NCBI GenBank assembly: GCA_944320865.1 | Contig: CALUJC010000011.1 | Span: forward strand, 1-64,000 | DNA: 64,000 bases | Direction: 5' to 3' | From: an uncultured Bacteroides sp. | GTDB lineage: Bacteria; Bacteroidota; Bacteroidia; Bacteroidales; Bacteroidaceae | Shown here: piece after piece, positions 19,801 through 27,579 of the stretch | Layout of the letters: each line of letters opens with the position of its first letter | Numbering within the stretch: position 1 is the first letter of the stretch | Made by a program: the position numbers and the translations under genes | Notes under the pieces: model-generated | The model's input: the letters and a program-made list of their open reading frames with translations, nothing else | Databases searched by the model: none | What the model was told of the DNA's origin: nothing

Positions 19801-19956
19801 CGCCTGTATGTGTCGCTGGATGACTTCTTCACCTTCACAAGTTATCCGGGCATCGACCCCGAAGTTTCTGCTTCCGCCACCAGTGGTATGGGCGTAGACT
19901 TCGGTAACTATCCTACCACCAAGAAAGTGGTATTCGGCCTTTCTGTAACATTCTAA
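16849..19956 (+). CDS. SusC-like TonB-dependent outer-membrane transporter (pair 1)
   Basis: The 1035-residue protein has a signal peptide (cleavage near ALAQS) and a carboxypeptidase-regulatory-like domain (VTGKVIDDLGESMIGVSI). It then has the TonB-box region (LDEVVVVGYGVQKKSDLTGA), a plug domain with IRIRGYSSNGTSDPLYVVDG, and a beta-barrel ending in aromatic TF. It imports oligosaccharides across the outer membrane using TonB energy. The susD partner starts 26 nt downstream. Its N-terminal ~180 residues are very similar to those of SusC2 at 27.6 kb. Confidence 0.96.
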   Translation: MKSNLRNTSLKRLLGTALFLLMCVPFALAQSQVKVTGKVIDDLGESMIGVSILEKGTTNGVVTDIDGNYTLSVNQGATLVFSYVGYVTQEHVVSGGTLNVTLKEDTETLDEVVVVGYGVQKKSDLTGAISSVKTADIENRTITRAEEALQGKTAGVQLVSTSAQPGSSPSIRIRGYSSNGTSDPLYVVDGLIVSDLSSIDPNNIKSMEVLKDAASAAIYGAQAGNGVVLITTKTGTKGSSSITYDFQYTINSLANRPELINSQESLSQQKEVSNTFTDQDIQNLIDSGIWDGQSSTDWYDVAFTNSAMQRHSVNLQGANDKGSFYLSLSNLYNDGILRGNYDTYRRLSIMLNADYNIKKWLKVGVTANYNKYTTRPISDGSSNSSYGSMISRIMTMKPYWRSTYAPDALPAQMQGLLDSGYNLFTDENGDYYMTLGDGESVHPQVNLRKSNIKRFGNSLSGTLYANFTPFKGFTFTSRLGYRESNDNYYQYDNLFYGSSSVLNQDQNGAQRSNTSVTYYQWENFANYSTTIAQDHNLSAMLGMSFAETKTTYVQAGVDKVSKDDPLFQDVSYPAGTAAKTVAGYDNVARKLSYFGRLSYDYKNRYMAQFSMRADAADSSILPMNNRWGYFPSVSAGWVLSNEKFFQDNNNTPVTFVKLRASWGQNGSTSNLGNYSYSNSLTSNSIGYSYYTTQMIYASLARPNQVANNELKWETSEQLDLGFDVRAFNDRFTLGFDWYKKKTKDLIVSEITIPFEVGNSSAPLNAGSVENQGFEIELGWKDKPNKDFSYSVNANLATLKNKVTHLDSRVSNGRIEGATRIAGYGSITAFEVGHPVWYFRGYEVDHLDDKGAPVYVDQDNNGSIDDEDRVEIGKPMPDFTFGLTASFNYKDFDFLIFGSGSIGNDAFMAYEYHDISYTLKELYDQRWTADGSTNRKYAAPTQTGVDKYAMSDAYVFDASYFRIKQIQLGYTLPQNLTRKAFIDKCRLYVSLDDFFTFTSYPGIDPEVSASATSGMGVDFGNYPTTKKVVFGLSVTF

Positions 19957-19982
19957 CAATACACTAACAAACACATGTATCT

Positions 19983-21656
19983 ATGAAAAAGTACAAATTA
20001 TATATCGGATGCCTGTCTGCAGCCTTGTTCATCACAAGTTGCAACGTCGACTTATTAAACATACCTCAAGAAGGGGTTATCAGCGAAGAGAATTTCTATA
20101 AAACCGATGCCGATTGCGACGAGGCCATTACCGCCGTATACAACTCCTTCCGCAATGCCTATTCGGGAGACATCGACTGGAGGTATTGCAACGGTTTCCT
20201 GTTGAAGAACATGCTGGCCGACGACCTGTATTGCGGCGGGGCATGGGACCAGCCCGCCCCGCAGGAGCTGGCACAAAGCGTGACCACAACCACCAACGAA
20301 TGGGTAAAACTGTACTACCGCGAGCTCTACAGCACCATCTACCTGGCCAACATCGTGCTCGAGAAGTTCGATGAATCGTCCGACATCAAGAAAAGGAACA
20401 TTGCGGAGGCCAAGTTCTTCCGTGCCATCTGCTACTTTGAACTGGTCACCCTGTGGGGCAACCCGCCTTTGGTAGACCACGTGCTGACGGCAAGCGAATA
20501 CGAGCAGCCCAACTCCTCGGAAGCGGCTTTATACAGCTTCATTGAGACAGACCTTACTGAAGCCATCAATGCCGGAGTATTGGTTTCCAAGACCAACATG
20601 GATGACAAAGATACCGGGACACGCGTCACCCAGGAGGCGGCACAGGCATTGCTCGGCAAGGTATACCTCTACCAAGGCAAGTACCTCGAGGCCAAAGCAC
20701 AGTTCAAGGCCGTCATCGACTCCCAGAAGTACGACCTGGTGGACGACATCACCATCCTCTACCACATGGCCGGCAACGGTTGCAAAGAATACATCTTCGA
20801 GAATGTGCGCCACAATGACCCCAACAACCTATGGGGAGGTGTAAACGGCGGAACCGGACAAAGCGGTGCCCACCAGATTCTGGGCAACTGGCCTTTCAGC
20901 ATTTCGCTGTTCATGGGTCCTGAAGCGCTCAGCCACTACAACTTCTGCCCGCAAGGCTATGCCAAGTTCAACCCCACAGGCACCATCTACGATGCCTTTG
21001 TGGCAGAAGAGGGAGAAAGCGGCTATCGCCTGACCAACTGGATTAAGACTTGGGACCAGGTTGTAGCCATGAACGTCTACATGCCGTCCTCCGGTTCTTC
21101 GCCCACGTGCGAGGGATACTACCGCTTGAAATGGCTGCCCACCCAAGAAGACGAAAACGTAACCGACTGGTCGGGAGCACGCCAGTGCCACCCCGTGATG
21201 CGCTATGCCGACGTCCTGCTGATGATGGCCGAAGCCTGCGTGCAGAGCGGTACAGACCAGGCCCTTGCCGACGAATGCGTCAACAAAGTGCGCACCCGCG
21301 CCCGGTTGGCCTCCAAGTCCAACGTCACGATGGACGACATCAAGAAAGAACGCCAGCTGGAACTGTGCATGGAAGGCGTCAGATTCCTCGACCTGAAACG
21401 CTGGGGAGACGCACCTAAGGTATTGGCTGACAAGGGTCGCCAAATCCCGACGTTCCGCGTAACTCCCGACCCCAGCAACGACTACACCACCGCCGAGGGC
21501 GTTTACAATGCCAAATATGACTGCTCGGTAGAGTGGACAGACAACGACTACAATTACGAAGCTTCCGGATGGACTCCCAACAGGGATGAATATCTCCCCT
21601 ATCCGCAAGACGAAATGAATGCCAACTCGCAATTAGTACAGAACCCCGGATACTAA
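19983..21656 (+). CDS. SusD-like surface glycan-binding lipoprotein (pair 1)
   Basis: A 557-residue RagB/SusD family protein with a lipoprotein signal (LFITSC, Cys near residue 20) and the usual helical TPR-rich fold. Family-typical pieces are AEAKFFRAICYFELVTLWGN, the C-terminal MRYADVLLMMAEA and RQLELCMEGVRFLDLKRWGD, and the ending LVQNPGY. It captures glycan at the cell surface and caps the SusC1 barrel. Confidence 0.95.
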   Translation: MKKYKLYIGCLSAALFITSCNVDLLNIPQEGVISEENFYKTDADCDEAITAVYNSFRNAYSGDIDWRYCNGFLLKNMLADDLYCGGAWDQPAPQELAQSVTTTTNEWVKLYYRELYSTIYLANIVLEKFDESSDIKKRNIAEAKFFRAICYFELVTLWGNPPLVDHVLTASEYEQPNSSEAALYSFIETDLTEAINAGVLVSKTNMDDKDTGTRVTQEAAQALLGKVYLYQGKYLEAKAQFKAVIDSQKYDLVDDITILYHMAGNGCKEYIFENVRHNDPNNLWGGVNGGTGQSGAHQILGNWPFSISLFMGPEALSHYNFCPQGYAKFNPTGTIYDAFVAEEGESGYRLTNWIKTWDQVVAMNVYMPSSGSSPTCEGYYRLKWLPTQEDENVTDWSGARQCHPVMRYADVLLMMAEACVQSGTDQALADECVNKVRTRARLASKSNVTMDDIKKERQLELCMEGVRFLDLKRWGDAPKVLADKGRQIPTFRVTPDPSNDYTTAEGVYNAKYDCSVEWTDNDYNYEASGWTPNRDEYLPYPQDEMNANSQLVQNPGY

Positions 21657-21675
21657 TTCATGAAGCATGAAGAAC

Positions 21676-21757
21676 GAAGAGTGAAGAATGGCTTTTGCAT
21701 AATCCGCAGGACACCTCCCGGGGGGCGTGCAAAAAAGTCCAAAATTCTTCACTCTTC
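21676..21757. repeat. GAAGAGTGAAGAAT inverted repeat
   Basis: GAAGAGTGAAGAAT (21676-21689) is repeated inverted at 21744-21757, with an inner GCTTTTGCAT/GTGCAAAA pairing. It fills most of the gap between susD1 and the next gene and may end the susCD transcript. A TACCTTTA sequence at 21782-21789 is a possible weak -7 element for the following gene. Confidence 0.5.
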
Positions 21758-21820
21758 ATTCTTCGTTTTTCACTGATTTTGTACCTTTAGGGCAAAATTC
21801 CAATAACATAGCTGTTAATT

Positions 21821-24277
21821 ATGAAGAAACTCGTATTACTTATTCTGGCACTCCTGCCCTTCATCGGGGCGGGGGCGCAAGTCGTCTTCAAGAGCGACGA
21901 CGTGACCGTGTCCAAACTAAAAGACAAAACCTGGGTCTTTGAGACCTGGGACAACACCACCATGTACCTCCTGGAGGGCAACGACCGGGCCGCGCTGATA
22001 GACGCGGGTACCCGCTGCGCCGACCTGGACAAGATTGTGGAGGGCATCACCTCCAAGCCCTACGACGTCATCATCACCCACGCCCACCCCGACCATGCAG
22101 GCTGCATAGGCTACTTCGATGAAGTGTGGATGCACCGCAACGACAGCGTGCTCATCAAGGAGCGCACCAAGGACTACCGCGGCACCGTGCGCTACATGGA
22201 AGACGGCCAGGTGTTCGACCTCGGCGGCAGACAGCTGGAGGTAGTGCTGATGCCCGGACATACCCCCGGCTCCGTAGTGCTGCTGGACCGCGCACAGGGC
22301 GACTGCTACTCGGGCGATGCCTTCGGCTCGGGCGAAGTGTGGCTGCAATGCGTGCCCATGCTGCCCATCGAGGTGTTCAACCAGTCGTGCCGCCGCATGG
22401 AGAAGCTCATGAAGGAGGAAGGCATCAGCAAGATATGGTGCGGCCACTACCCCTACCTCAAGACCTACCTGCCCCTGAGCTACATCCAGACCATGATAAA
22501 GCTGTCCCAACGCCTGGCCAAAGGCGACCAGAAGGGCTGGCAGCCGTATGACAATCCCGCCATCCCCCAGCCGCCCACCACGCGCAGCATCTCCGAGGGC
22601 ATGTGCAAGATTGTGTACGACGCCAACAACATCGTCATCAAGCATGAAGTGCGCGACCCCCACCACCCCATCACCCTCAGCCGCATGCCCGGCATCGAGC
22701 AAGAAGCCTACATGTACCGCGACACCTGCAAGCAAGTGGACGGCCGCTTCAACAACTTCTCGCCCATGTTCCTGGTGTACCCCGACCAGCCGTGCGACGC
22801 CAAGGCAGCCGAAGCCCTCGTCAAGGAAATGGGCATGGACAGCCTGCTGCACACGTTTTCGGCCTCGGTATGCGTCATGAATCCCCTTGGCAAGACCTAC
22901 GACGCCAAGAAAGACGGTGAAGCCTTTAATGCCTACCTGAAGCGCACGCGCATTGCCAACAACCTCAAAGTCATCGGCATAGGTCGTGGCGCCACCTTCG
23001 TCAACCAAGCCATTGCCCCCCAGGCCGAAGCCGTGGCAGGCATCGTCGCCATCGGTGGCAAGGCCGGCAAGCTGGCTGCCGACGACTGCCCCGTGCCCGC
23101 CTTCATAGCCGGACAGGGCAGCAGCCGTGTGGCCAAAGCCTACATCAAGCTGGACAAGGCCGAGAAGACGGCCGAGAAAGACGGCCTCACCACCTACACC
23201 AATCCCGACGAGCCCCTGCTGCAAGTAGTGGTGAGCAGCGACACCAAGGCCACGCTGAAGGAAACCTTCCTCCGTGCCTGGACCACCGTGCTGAGCAAGA
23301 ACTACCGCTTCAACAACTACAAGCACACGTGGTACATGGGCGGCACGCCCGAACAATACGGCCCCTACGAGCTGGAGCCCTACATCATGCCCGAAGAATG
23401 GGGCATCGTCCGCAAGACGGTGGAGAACGACCTCTTCGGCAAAGGCATCTTCCTGTGGTATGAGTTCCACCCCCGGGCCACGCTGAACGCCCCCAAGGGC
23501 AGCGTGCCCCTGCTCCTGCTGCTGCACGGCAACGAAAACGACCCGCGCACACAGGCCGAGACTGCCGGCTTCATCGAACTCTGCGCTGAAGAAAACTTCG
23601 TAGTGGTCGAAATGGAGTGGCAAGGCAGCAAGGACTATGCCGCCATGGGCATGGACGGCGTGGAGCAAGTAGTGTACCACCTGCTCCGCACCTACCCGCA
23701 GCTCGACCCCTCGCGCATCTACACCGAAGGCCTTTCGGCCGGCTCGGCTACCTCCACGGGGCTGGGCATACGCAAGTCCTACCTCTTTGCCGCCGTGGGC
23801 GGATTCTCGGCCGGCGTGCTGCCCGGCAGCTACCGCTTCGACTGCAACAAGGAGTCGCTGATGAACGAAGCCATACAGAAGCGCGGCGCGGTAGAGATGC
23901 CCTACTTCTCCGCCTCAGGCACCGCCGACATGGTAGTGCCCTACATCAACAAAGACAACTGGCGCGAAAACTCCTTCTTCAACGCCTGGCAGGTGTACCA
24001 GACGATGAACGGCATGGAGGTAGTACAAGAGGCCGACTTCACGAAAGACGCCACCTTTGGCATCGCGCTTGAAAACCGCCAGACCATCCAGACCAACAAA
24101 GGCATCTCCATGGAGACCGGCGAACTGCACAAGAACGGCGTGCCCCTCATCAAGATAGTGGCCGTGAACGACTACGGACACTGGAACTTCAAGCCCGCCG
24201 CCAAGATGATGTGGGACTTCTTCAAGCAATTCTCGCGCGACCCGCAGACTAAGAAGCTCATCTACCACGGCAAGTAA
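21821..24277 (+). CDS. Two-domain secreted hydrolase: metallo-beta-lactamase fold plus alpha/beta-hydrolase esterase
   Basis: An 818-residue protein with a signal peptide (cleavage near GAGAQ). The N-terminal ~225 residues are a metallo-beta-lactamase-fold domain with the zinc motif HAHPDHAG (residues 87-94) and later MPGHTPGS and YSGDAF. From about residue 250 to the end it resembles PHB-depolymerase/Fae-type esterases: LLLLLHGNEND (oxyanion region), nucleophile GLSAGSA with Ser639, an acid candidate in SGTADMVVP, and His in NDYGHWNF. The middle (about 370-470) has another glycine-rich hydrolase-like turn (GIGRGATF). Neighbours suggest a role in removing ester groups from a glycan. What the MBL domain does is unknown; it could be a lactonase or esterase. 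Confidence 0.8.
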   Translation: MKKLVLLILALLPFIGAGAQVVFKSDDVTVSKLKDKTWVFETWDNTTMYLLEGNDRAALIDAGTRCADLDKIVEGITSKPYDVIITHAHPDHAGCIGYFDEVWMHRNDSVLIKERTKDYRGTVRYMEDGQVFDLGGRQLEVVLMPGHTPGSVVLLDRAQGDCYSGDAFGSGEVWLQCVPMLPIEVFNQSCRRMEKLMKEEGISKIWCGHYPYLKTYLPLSYIQTMIKLSQRLAKGDQKGWQPYDNPAIPQPPTTRSISEGMCKIVYDANNIVIKHEVRDPHHPITLSRMPGIEQEAYMYRDTCKQVDGRFNNFSPMFLVYPDQPCDAKAAEALVKEMGMDSLLHTFSASVCVMNPLGKTYDAKKDGEAFNAYLKRTRIANNLKVIGIGRGATFVNQAIAPQAEAVAGIVAIGGKAGKLAADDCPVPAFIAGQGSSRVAKAYIKLDKAEKTAEKDGLTTYTNPDEPLLQVVVSSDTKATLKETFLRAWTTVLSKNYRFNNYKHTWYMGGTPEQYGPYELEPYIMPEEWGIVRKTVENDLFGKGIFLWYEFHPRATLNAPKGSVPLLLLLHGNENDPRTQAETAGFIELCAEENFVVVEMEWQGSKDYAAMGMDGVEQVVYHLLRTYPQLDPSRIYTEGLSAGSATSTGLGIRKSYLFAAVGGFSAGVLPGSYRFDCNKESLMNEAIQKRGAVEMPYFSASGTADMVVPYINKDNWRENSFFNAWQVYQTMNGMEVVQEADFTKDATFGIALENRQTIQTNKGISMETGELHKNGVPLIKIVAVNDYGHWNFKPAAKMMWDFFKQFSRDPQTKKLIYHGK

Positions 24278-24304
24278 AGCTGCGGCAAGCCGCAAAACTT
24301 AGGA

Positions 24305-24465
24305 GGAGGATGTATTAAAATAGTAGGGTGGCTATCACGCTATCACGCAGTCATGCTGAACGTATGTGAAGCATCTCCAAATAGTAGACGTAAATGGGAG
24401 ATCCTTCACTGCGTTCAGGATGACAGGGCAAAACGATAATCAAACCCTATTTTGATACATCCTCC
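24305..24465. repeat. Nested palindromic element, about 160 bp
   Basis: Outer arms 24305-24323 and 24447-24465 are inverted with one mismatch in 19. Inside, GTCATGCTGAACG... (24350-24378) pairs imperfectly with 24397-24424. The inner unit (GTCATnCTGA...GAAGnATCTCC) recurs at 57.23 and 63.5 kb. Likely a non-coding dispersed repeat (MITE-like). The sequence from 24466 to 24713 is pyrimidine-rich with short CCCATTCGGTAC-like repeats and holds no gene I can support. Confidence 0.55.
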
Positions 24466-24716
24466 CCGTTTTCCATCCAGACACTCATTTTTCCTTACAC
24501 GACCCTCCTGCCGGAAATTCCGGGAAACCCGCCCATATCCTCATTTTATCTTCTCTCTATCAGCCATTTACAGCGCAAATCCTTACCCCATACCCTTCTT
24601 CTACCTACCCCATTCGTACCCCATTCGGTACTCATTCGGTCATCCTCCTTCCCTATAGACCGAAGAAGGGACGATGCTGGTAGGTAGCGAATCCCAACAA
24701 AAACGATATAACAGGC

Positions 24717-24786
24717 AAATGGGAATTTAGCGGGGCGGAGCCCCGCAACTACAAGTTACGAGGCTTCACCCTGCCAAATTTCCATT
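24717..24786. repeat. Hairpin element with AAATGGGAATTTAGCG flank and heptamer repeats
   Basis: AAATGGGAATTT (24717-24728) is inverted with one mismatch at 24775-24786. Between them are a GCGGGGC/GCCCCGC hairpin and the heptamers CTACAAG and TTACGAG (24749-24762). The element shares both flanks with the one at 35795-35845. Confidence 0.5.
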
Positions 24787-24830
24787 TTTTCCACCCTCAA
24801 AGCAGCCCAAAACCTGCCGTACAACACATT

Positions 24831-24941
24831 TTGAACACACAGACCAGCATTTGAACGCAAAGGACAGCCCGTTTGAACATAGAAACACATGTTTTGAACG
24901 TGTAAGACAGCCCGAAAAATGTTATCTTTCTAATATTGCAC
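24831..24941 (+). promoter_or_regulatory. Putative HTCS operator repeats and promoter of the carboxylesterase gene
   Basis: Four TTGAAC repeats start at 24831, 24851, 24873 and 24894 (20, 22 and 21 bp apart), the best reading TTTGAACGCAAAGGACAGCC. The last lies 42 nt before TTGCA (24936) in TAATATTGCAC, the probable -7 element. Confidence 0.65.
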
Positions 24942-24967
24942 TCGAAAAAATCACTAAAAACAATGCC

Positions 24968-26626
24968 ATGAGAAAGCATTATTTATCCATCTTCGCAGCA
25001 GCTGCCTTGCTGCTTTCCACAAGCCTGCCCGCAGTGGCATCGGCCAAGCAGAACACACCCGAAACTCCGGGCGAAATCATAGCCTCCAATTCGCAAGGCG
25101 TAGTGCAAACCCAGTCGGGCCAAGTGGCCGGATACATCGAAAACGGCGTGTACATATATAAAGGTATCCCCTATGCCAAAGCCCAACGCTTCATGCCTCC
25201 CACGGCTCCCGACAGCTGGGAGGGCATACGCAGCAGCCGTGCCTACGGGCCTACCTGCCCGCAAGCCAAGCGCACGGGGTGGTACAGCGACGAGTCGGCC
25301 TTCTCGTTCAACTGGGACGACGGTTTTCCCGATGAGGACTGCCTGCGCGTCAACATCTGGACGCCCGGTGTGAATGATGGCAAGAAACGCCCCGTCATGG
25401 TATGGCTGCACGGTGGCGGGTATGCCGCCGGGTCGGGACAGGAACTGCCCTCGTACGACGGCACCAACCTGGCCAAGGAGGGCGACGTGGTGGTTGTCAC
25501 CCTCAACCACCGCCTCAACGTATTGGGATTCCTCGACCTCTCTGCCTTTGGCGAGAAGTATGCCCGGTCGGGCAACGCCGGGCTGCTGGACCTCGTAGCC
25601 GCACTTCAATGGGTAAACAAGAATATAGAAGCTTTTGGAGGAGACCCCTCCAACGTCACCATCTTCGGCCAGTCGGGCGGAGGCGGCAAGGTCACCAACC
25701 TGCTCGCCACCCCGGCCGCCAAGGGGTTGTTCCACAAGGCCATCGTGCAAAGCGGCTCGCTGCTGCACGACATGGAGGCCAAGTACTCGCGCCGCATCGG
25801 CCAGCTGACGGTGGAAGAACTGGGGCTGACGGCCGCTGAAGTGGACAAGCTCGCCACCGTGCCCTACGAGCAGCTGCTGGCTGCCGGCGAGCGCGCCATT
25901 GCCCGCGTGAAGAAGGAAGCCGAGGCCGACGGCCAGCCCTCCATGCTGCTCTTTGGCTGGGCGCCCACCGTAGACGGGCAGGTGATGCCCGCGCACCCCT
26001 TCGACCCGCAGGCACCCGCACAGAGCAAGGACATCCCCGTGATGATAGGCACCACCCTGCACGAGTTCACCGCCAGCACCTACGTGCCCGCGCTGCGTAC
26101 CATAGGGCAGGAGCAGGCCGTAACGATGCTGCGCCAGAAGTATGGCGACCGCACGGACGAGTTTGTGCAGACCTTTGCCAAGGTGTATCCGGACTACCAG
26201 CCCAAGGACCTGATAGACGTAGACTTCCAGTTCCGCCCCAATGCCGTGAAGCAGGCCACCATGAAGGCAGCCCAAGGCGGCGCGCCGGTCTACATGTACC
26301 TCTTTGCCTGGGAGTCGCCCGTGATGGACGGCATACTGCGCAGCACCCACTGCATGGAGATTCCCTTTGTATTTGACAACGCCCTGCGCCACGCCTCCAT
26401 GACCGGTGGCGGCCAAGATGCACAGACACTGGCCAAGAAAATGAGCCGCGCCTGGATAAACTTTGCCCGCACAGGCAACCCCAATGCAGAAGGCCTGCCC
26501 CAGTGGCCGGAGTACAAGCCGGAAGAAGGCGCCACCATGGTGTTCGACAACACGTGCGAAGTGAAGTACAACCACGACAAGCCGCTGCTGGAGTTCATGG
26601 AGGAGTTCCCGGGACAAGGGTTCTAA
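24968..26626 (+). CDS. Secreted type-B carboxylesterase
   Basis: I choose the ATG at 24968 (552 residues) because a signal peptide follows (cleavage near AVASA); an upstream in-frame ATG at 24851 overlaps the operator repeats. It is a carboxylesterase type B family alpha/beta-hydrolase. It has the N-terminal YKGIPYAKA, the DCLRVNIWTP and WLHGGGYAAGSG oxyanion loop, the nucleophile elbow FGQSGGGGKV (Ser236; GQSGG rather than the usual GESAG), Glu in TTLHEFTAS and His in RSTHCMEIPFVF. It probably hydrolyses acyl esters of imported or surface glycan. It starts a transcript with the next genes. Confidence 0.92.
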   Translation: MRKHYLSIFAAAALLLSTSLPAVASAKQNTPETPGEIIASNSQGVVQTQSGQVAGYIENGVYIYKGIPYAKAQRFMPPTAPDSWEGIRSSRAYGPTCPQAKRTGWYSDESAFSFNWDDGFPDEDCLRVNIWTPGVNDGKKRPVMVWLHGGGYAAGSGQELPSYDGTNLAKEGDVVVVTLNHRLNVLGFLDLSAFGEKYARSGNAGLLDLVAALQWVNKNIEAFGGDPSNVTIFGQSGGGGKVTNLLATPAAKGLFHKAIVQSGSLLHDMEAKYSRRIGQLTVEELGLTAAEVDKLATVPYEQLLAAGERAIARVKKEAEADGQPSMLLFGWAPTVDGQVMPAHPFDPQAPAQSKDIPVMIGTTLHEFTASTYVPALRTIGQEQAVTMLRQKYGDRTDEFVQTFAKVYPDYQPKDLIDVDFQFRPNAVKQATMKAAQGGAPVYMYLFAWESPVMDGILRSTHCMEIPFVFDNALRHASMTGGGQDAQTLAKKMSRAWINFARTGNPNAEGLPQWPEYKPEEGATMVFDNTCEVKYNHDKPLLEFMEEFPGQGF

Positions 26627-26644
26627 ACTAAAAACATTACGGTT

Positions 26645-27490
26645 ATGAAAAAGATACTCACCCTATTATCGGCATGCCTGCTTTTCTTCGCTTGCAATAA
26701 CAACGACGAGCCGGCAGGACCCGCAGAGCCCTTTATGAATAAGCAAGACAGCTTGGCCATAGTAGCCTTCTATCACTCCATGAAGTGCGCGGAGTGGAAG
26801 GGGGGCTTCCATTGGGATTTGAAGGATACCGATACATGGGGTGGGTTGACAGTGGAATATGATGCGGAGAAAAACGAGTATCGAGTAGTAAGAATTGAAG
26901 TTCCTGAAGCAGAAGACTATTTGCCGGATGGCTACTCCCTTCCTTCAGAATTAGGCAACTTAACAAAATTGCGCGACCTCATTGTATGGGGAGATAGTCG
27001 GATGATAGGAGAAATTCCCAAGGAAATCTTTAACTGCCCTTTAGAATGCCTGTATATTTCAGCCAAAGGAGACAATGAAGAACAAAAAGGACTTTCCGGA
27101 AACATCCCTAAAGAAATCGGGAAAGTAGCAGGAACGCTGAAATGGCTACAGATTGCGAATACCAACATTGGCGGAGAGATTCCCGAAGAAATAGGCTTGC
27201 TACAAGGTCTACGAACAACTTTATATTTGCAGGACAATGAATTTACAGGGAAAGTACCTCTTGTATTTCGAGAATTACCAGTGGGAATATATCTTGCCTA
27301 TAATGACTTTACAGAAATGGATTGGCGATATTTTACAGAAGATATAGGTAATGTGCCCATTTTGGATGAAAATTGTTTGTCGGGTGAAATACCTGAAGAA
27401 GTCCTTGCAACAGAAAGGTGGAAGAAGCTGTGCTATAGAGTACAATACCAAAGAGAAGGATATGGATATGACCGTAAATATTTTGAATAA
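26645..27490 (+). CDS. Leucine-rich-repeat lipoprotein
   Basis: A 281-residue predicted lipoprotein (LLFFAC, Cys near residue 17), 18 nt after the carboxylesterase. From about residue 95 it carries plant-type leucine-rich repeats of the form LxGxIPxEIGxLxxL (for example GEIPKEIF, GNIPKEIGKV, GGEIPEEIGLLQGL, FTGKVPLVF). These folds bind proteins or ligands; a surface-binding role in the PUL is a guess. The second half of the gene is more AT-rich than its neighbours. Confidence 0.75.
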   Translation: MKKILTLLSACLLFFACNNNDEPAGPAEPFMNKQDSLAIVAFYHSMKCAEWKGGFHWDLKDTDTWGGLTVEYDAEKNEYRVVRIEVPEAEDYLPDGYSLPSELGNLTKLRDLIVWGDSRMIGEIPKEIFNCPLECLYISAKGDNEEQKGLSGNIPKEIGKVAGTLKWLQIANTNIGGEIPEEIGLLQGLRTTLYLQDNEFTGKVPLVFRELPVGIYLAYNDFTEMDWRYFTEDIGNVPILDENCLSGEIPEEVLATERWKKLCYRVQYQREGYGYDRKYFE

Positions 27491-27579
27491 ACTATCATGA
27501 AACATATATAGAATAATCAACTCTTTTCGGCCTAAACAACCGGGAAGGCATTAATAACCCTAATAACAAACTAAAAACT

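Noticed and set aside
24831..24915. Possible CRISPR-like repeats or coding start at 24851
   Set aside because: The repeats are short, abut with about 21-bp spacing and lie at a promoter. The frame from 24851 has no signal peptide until 24968.
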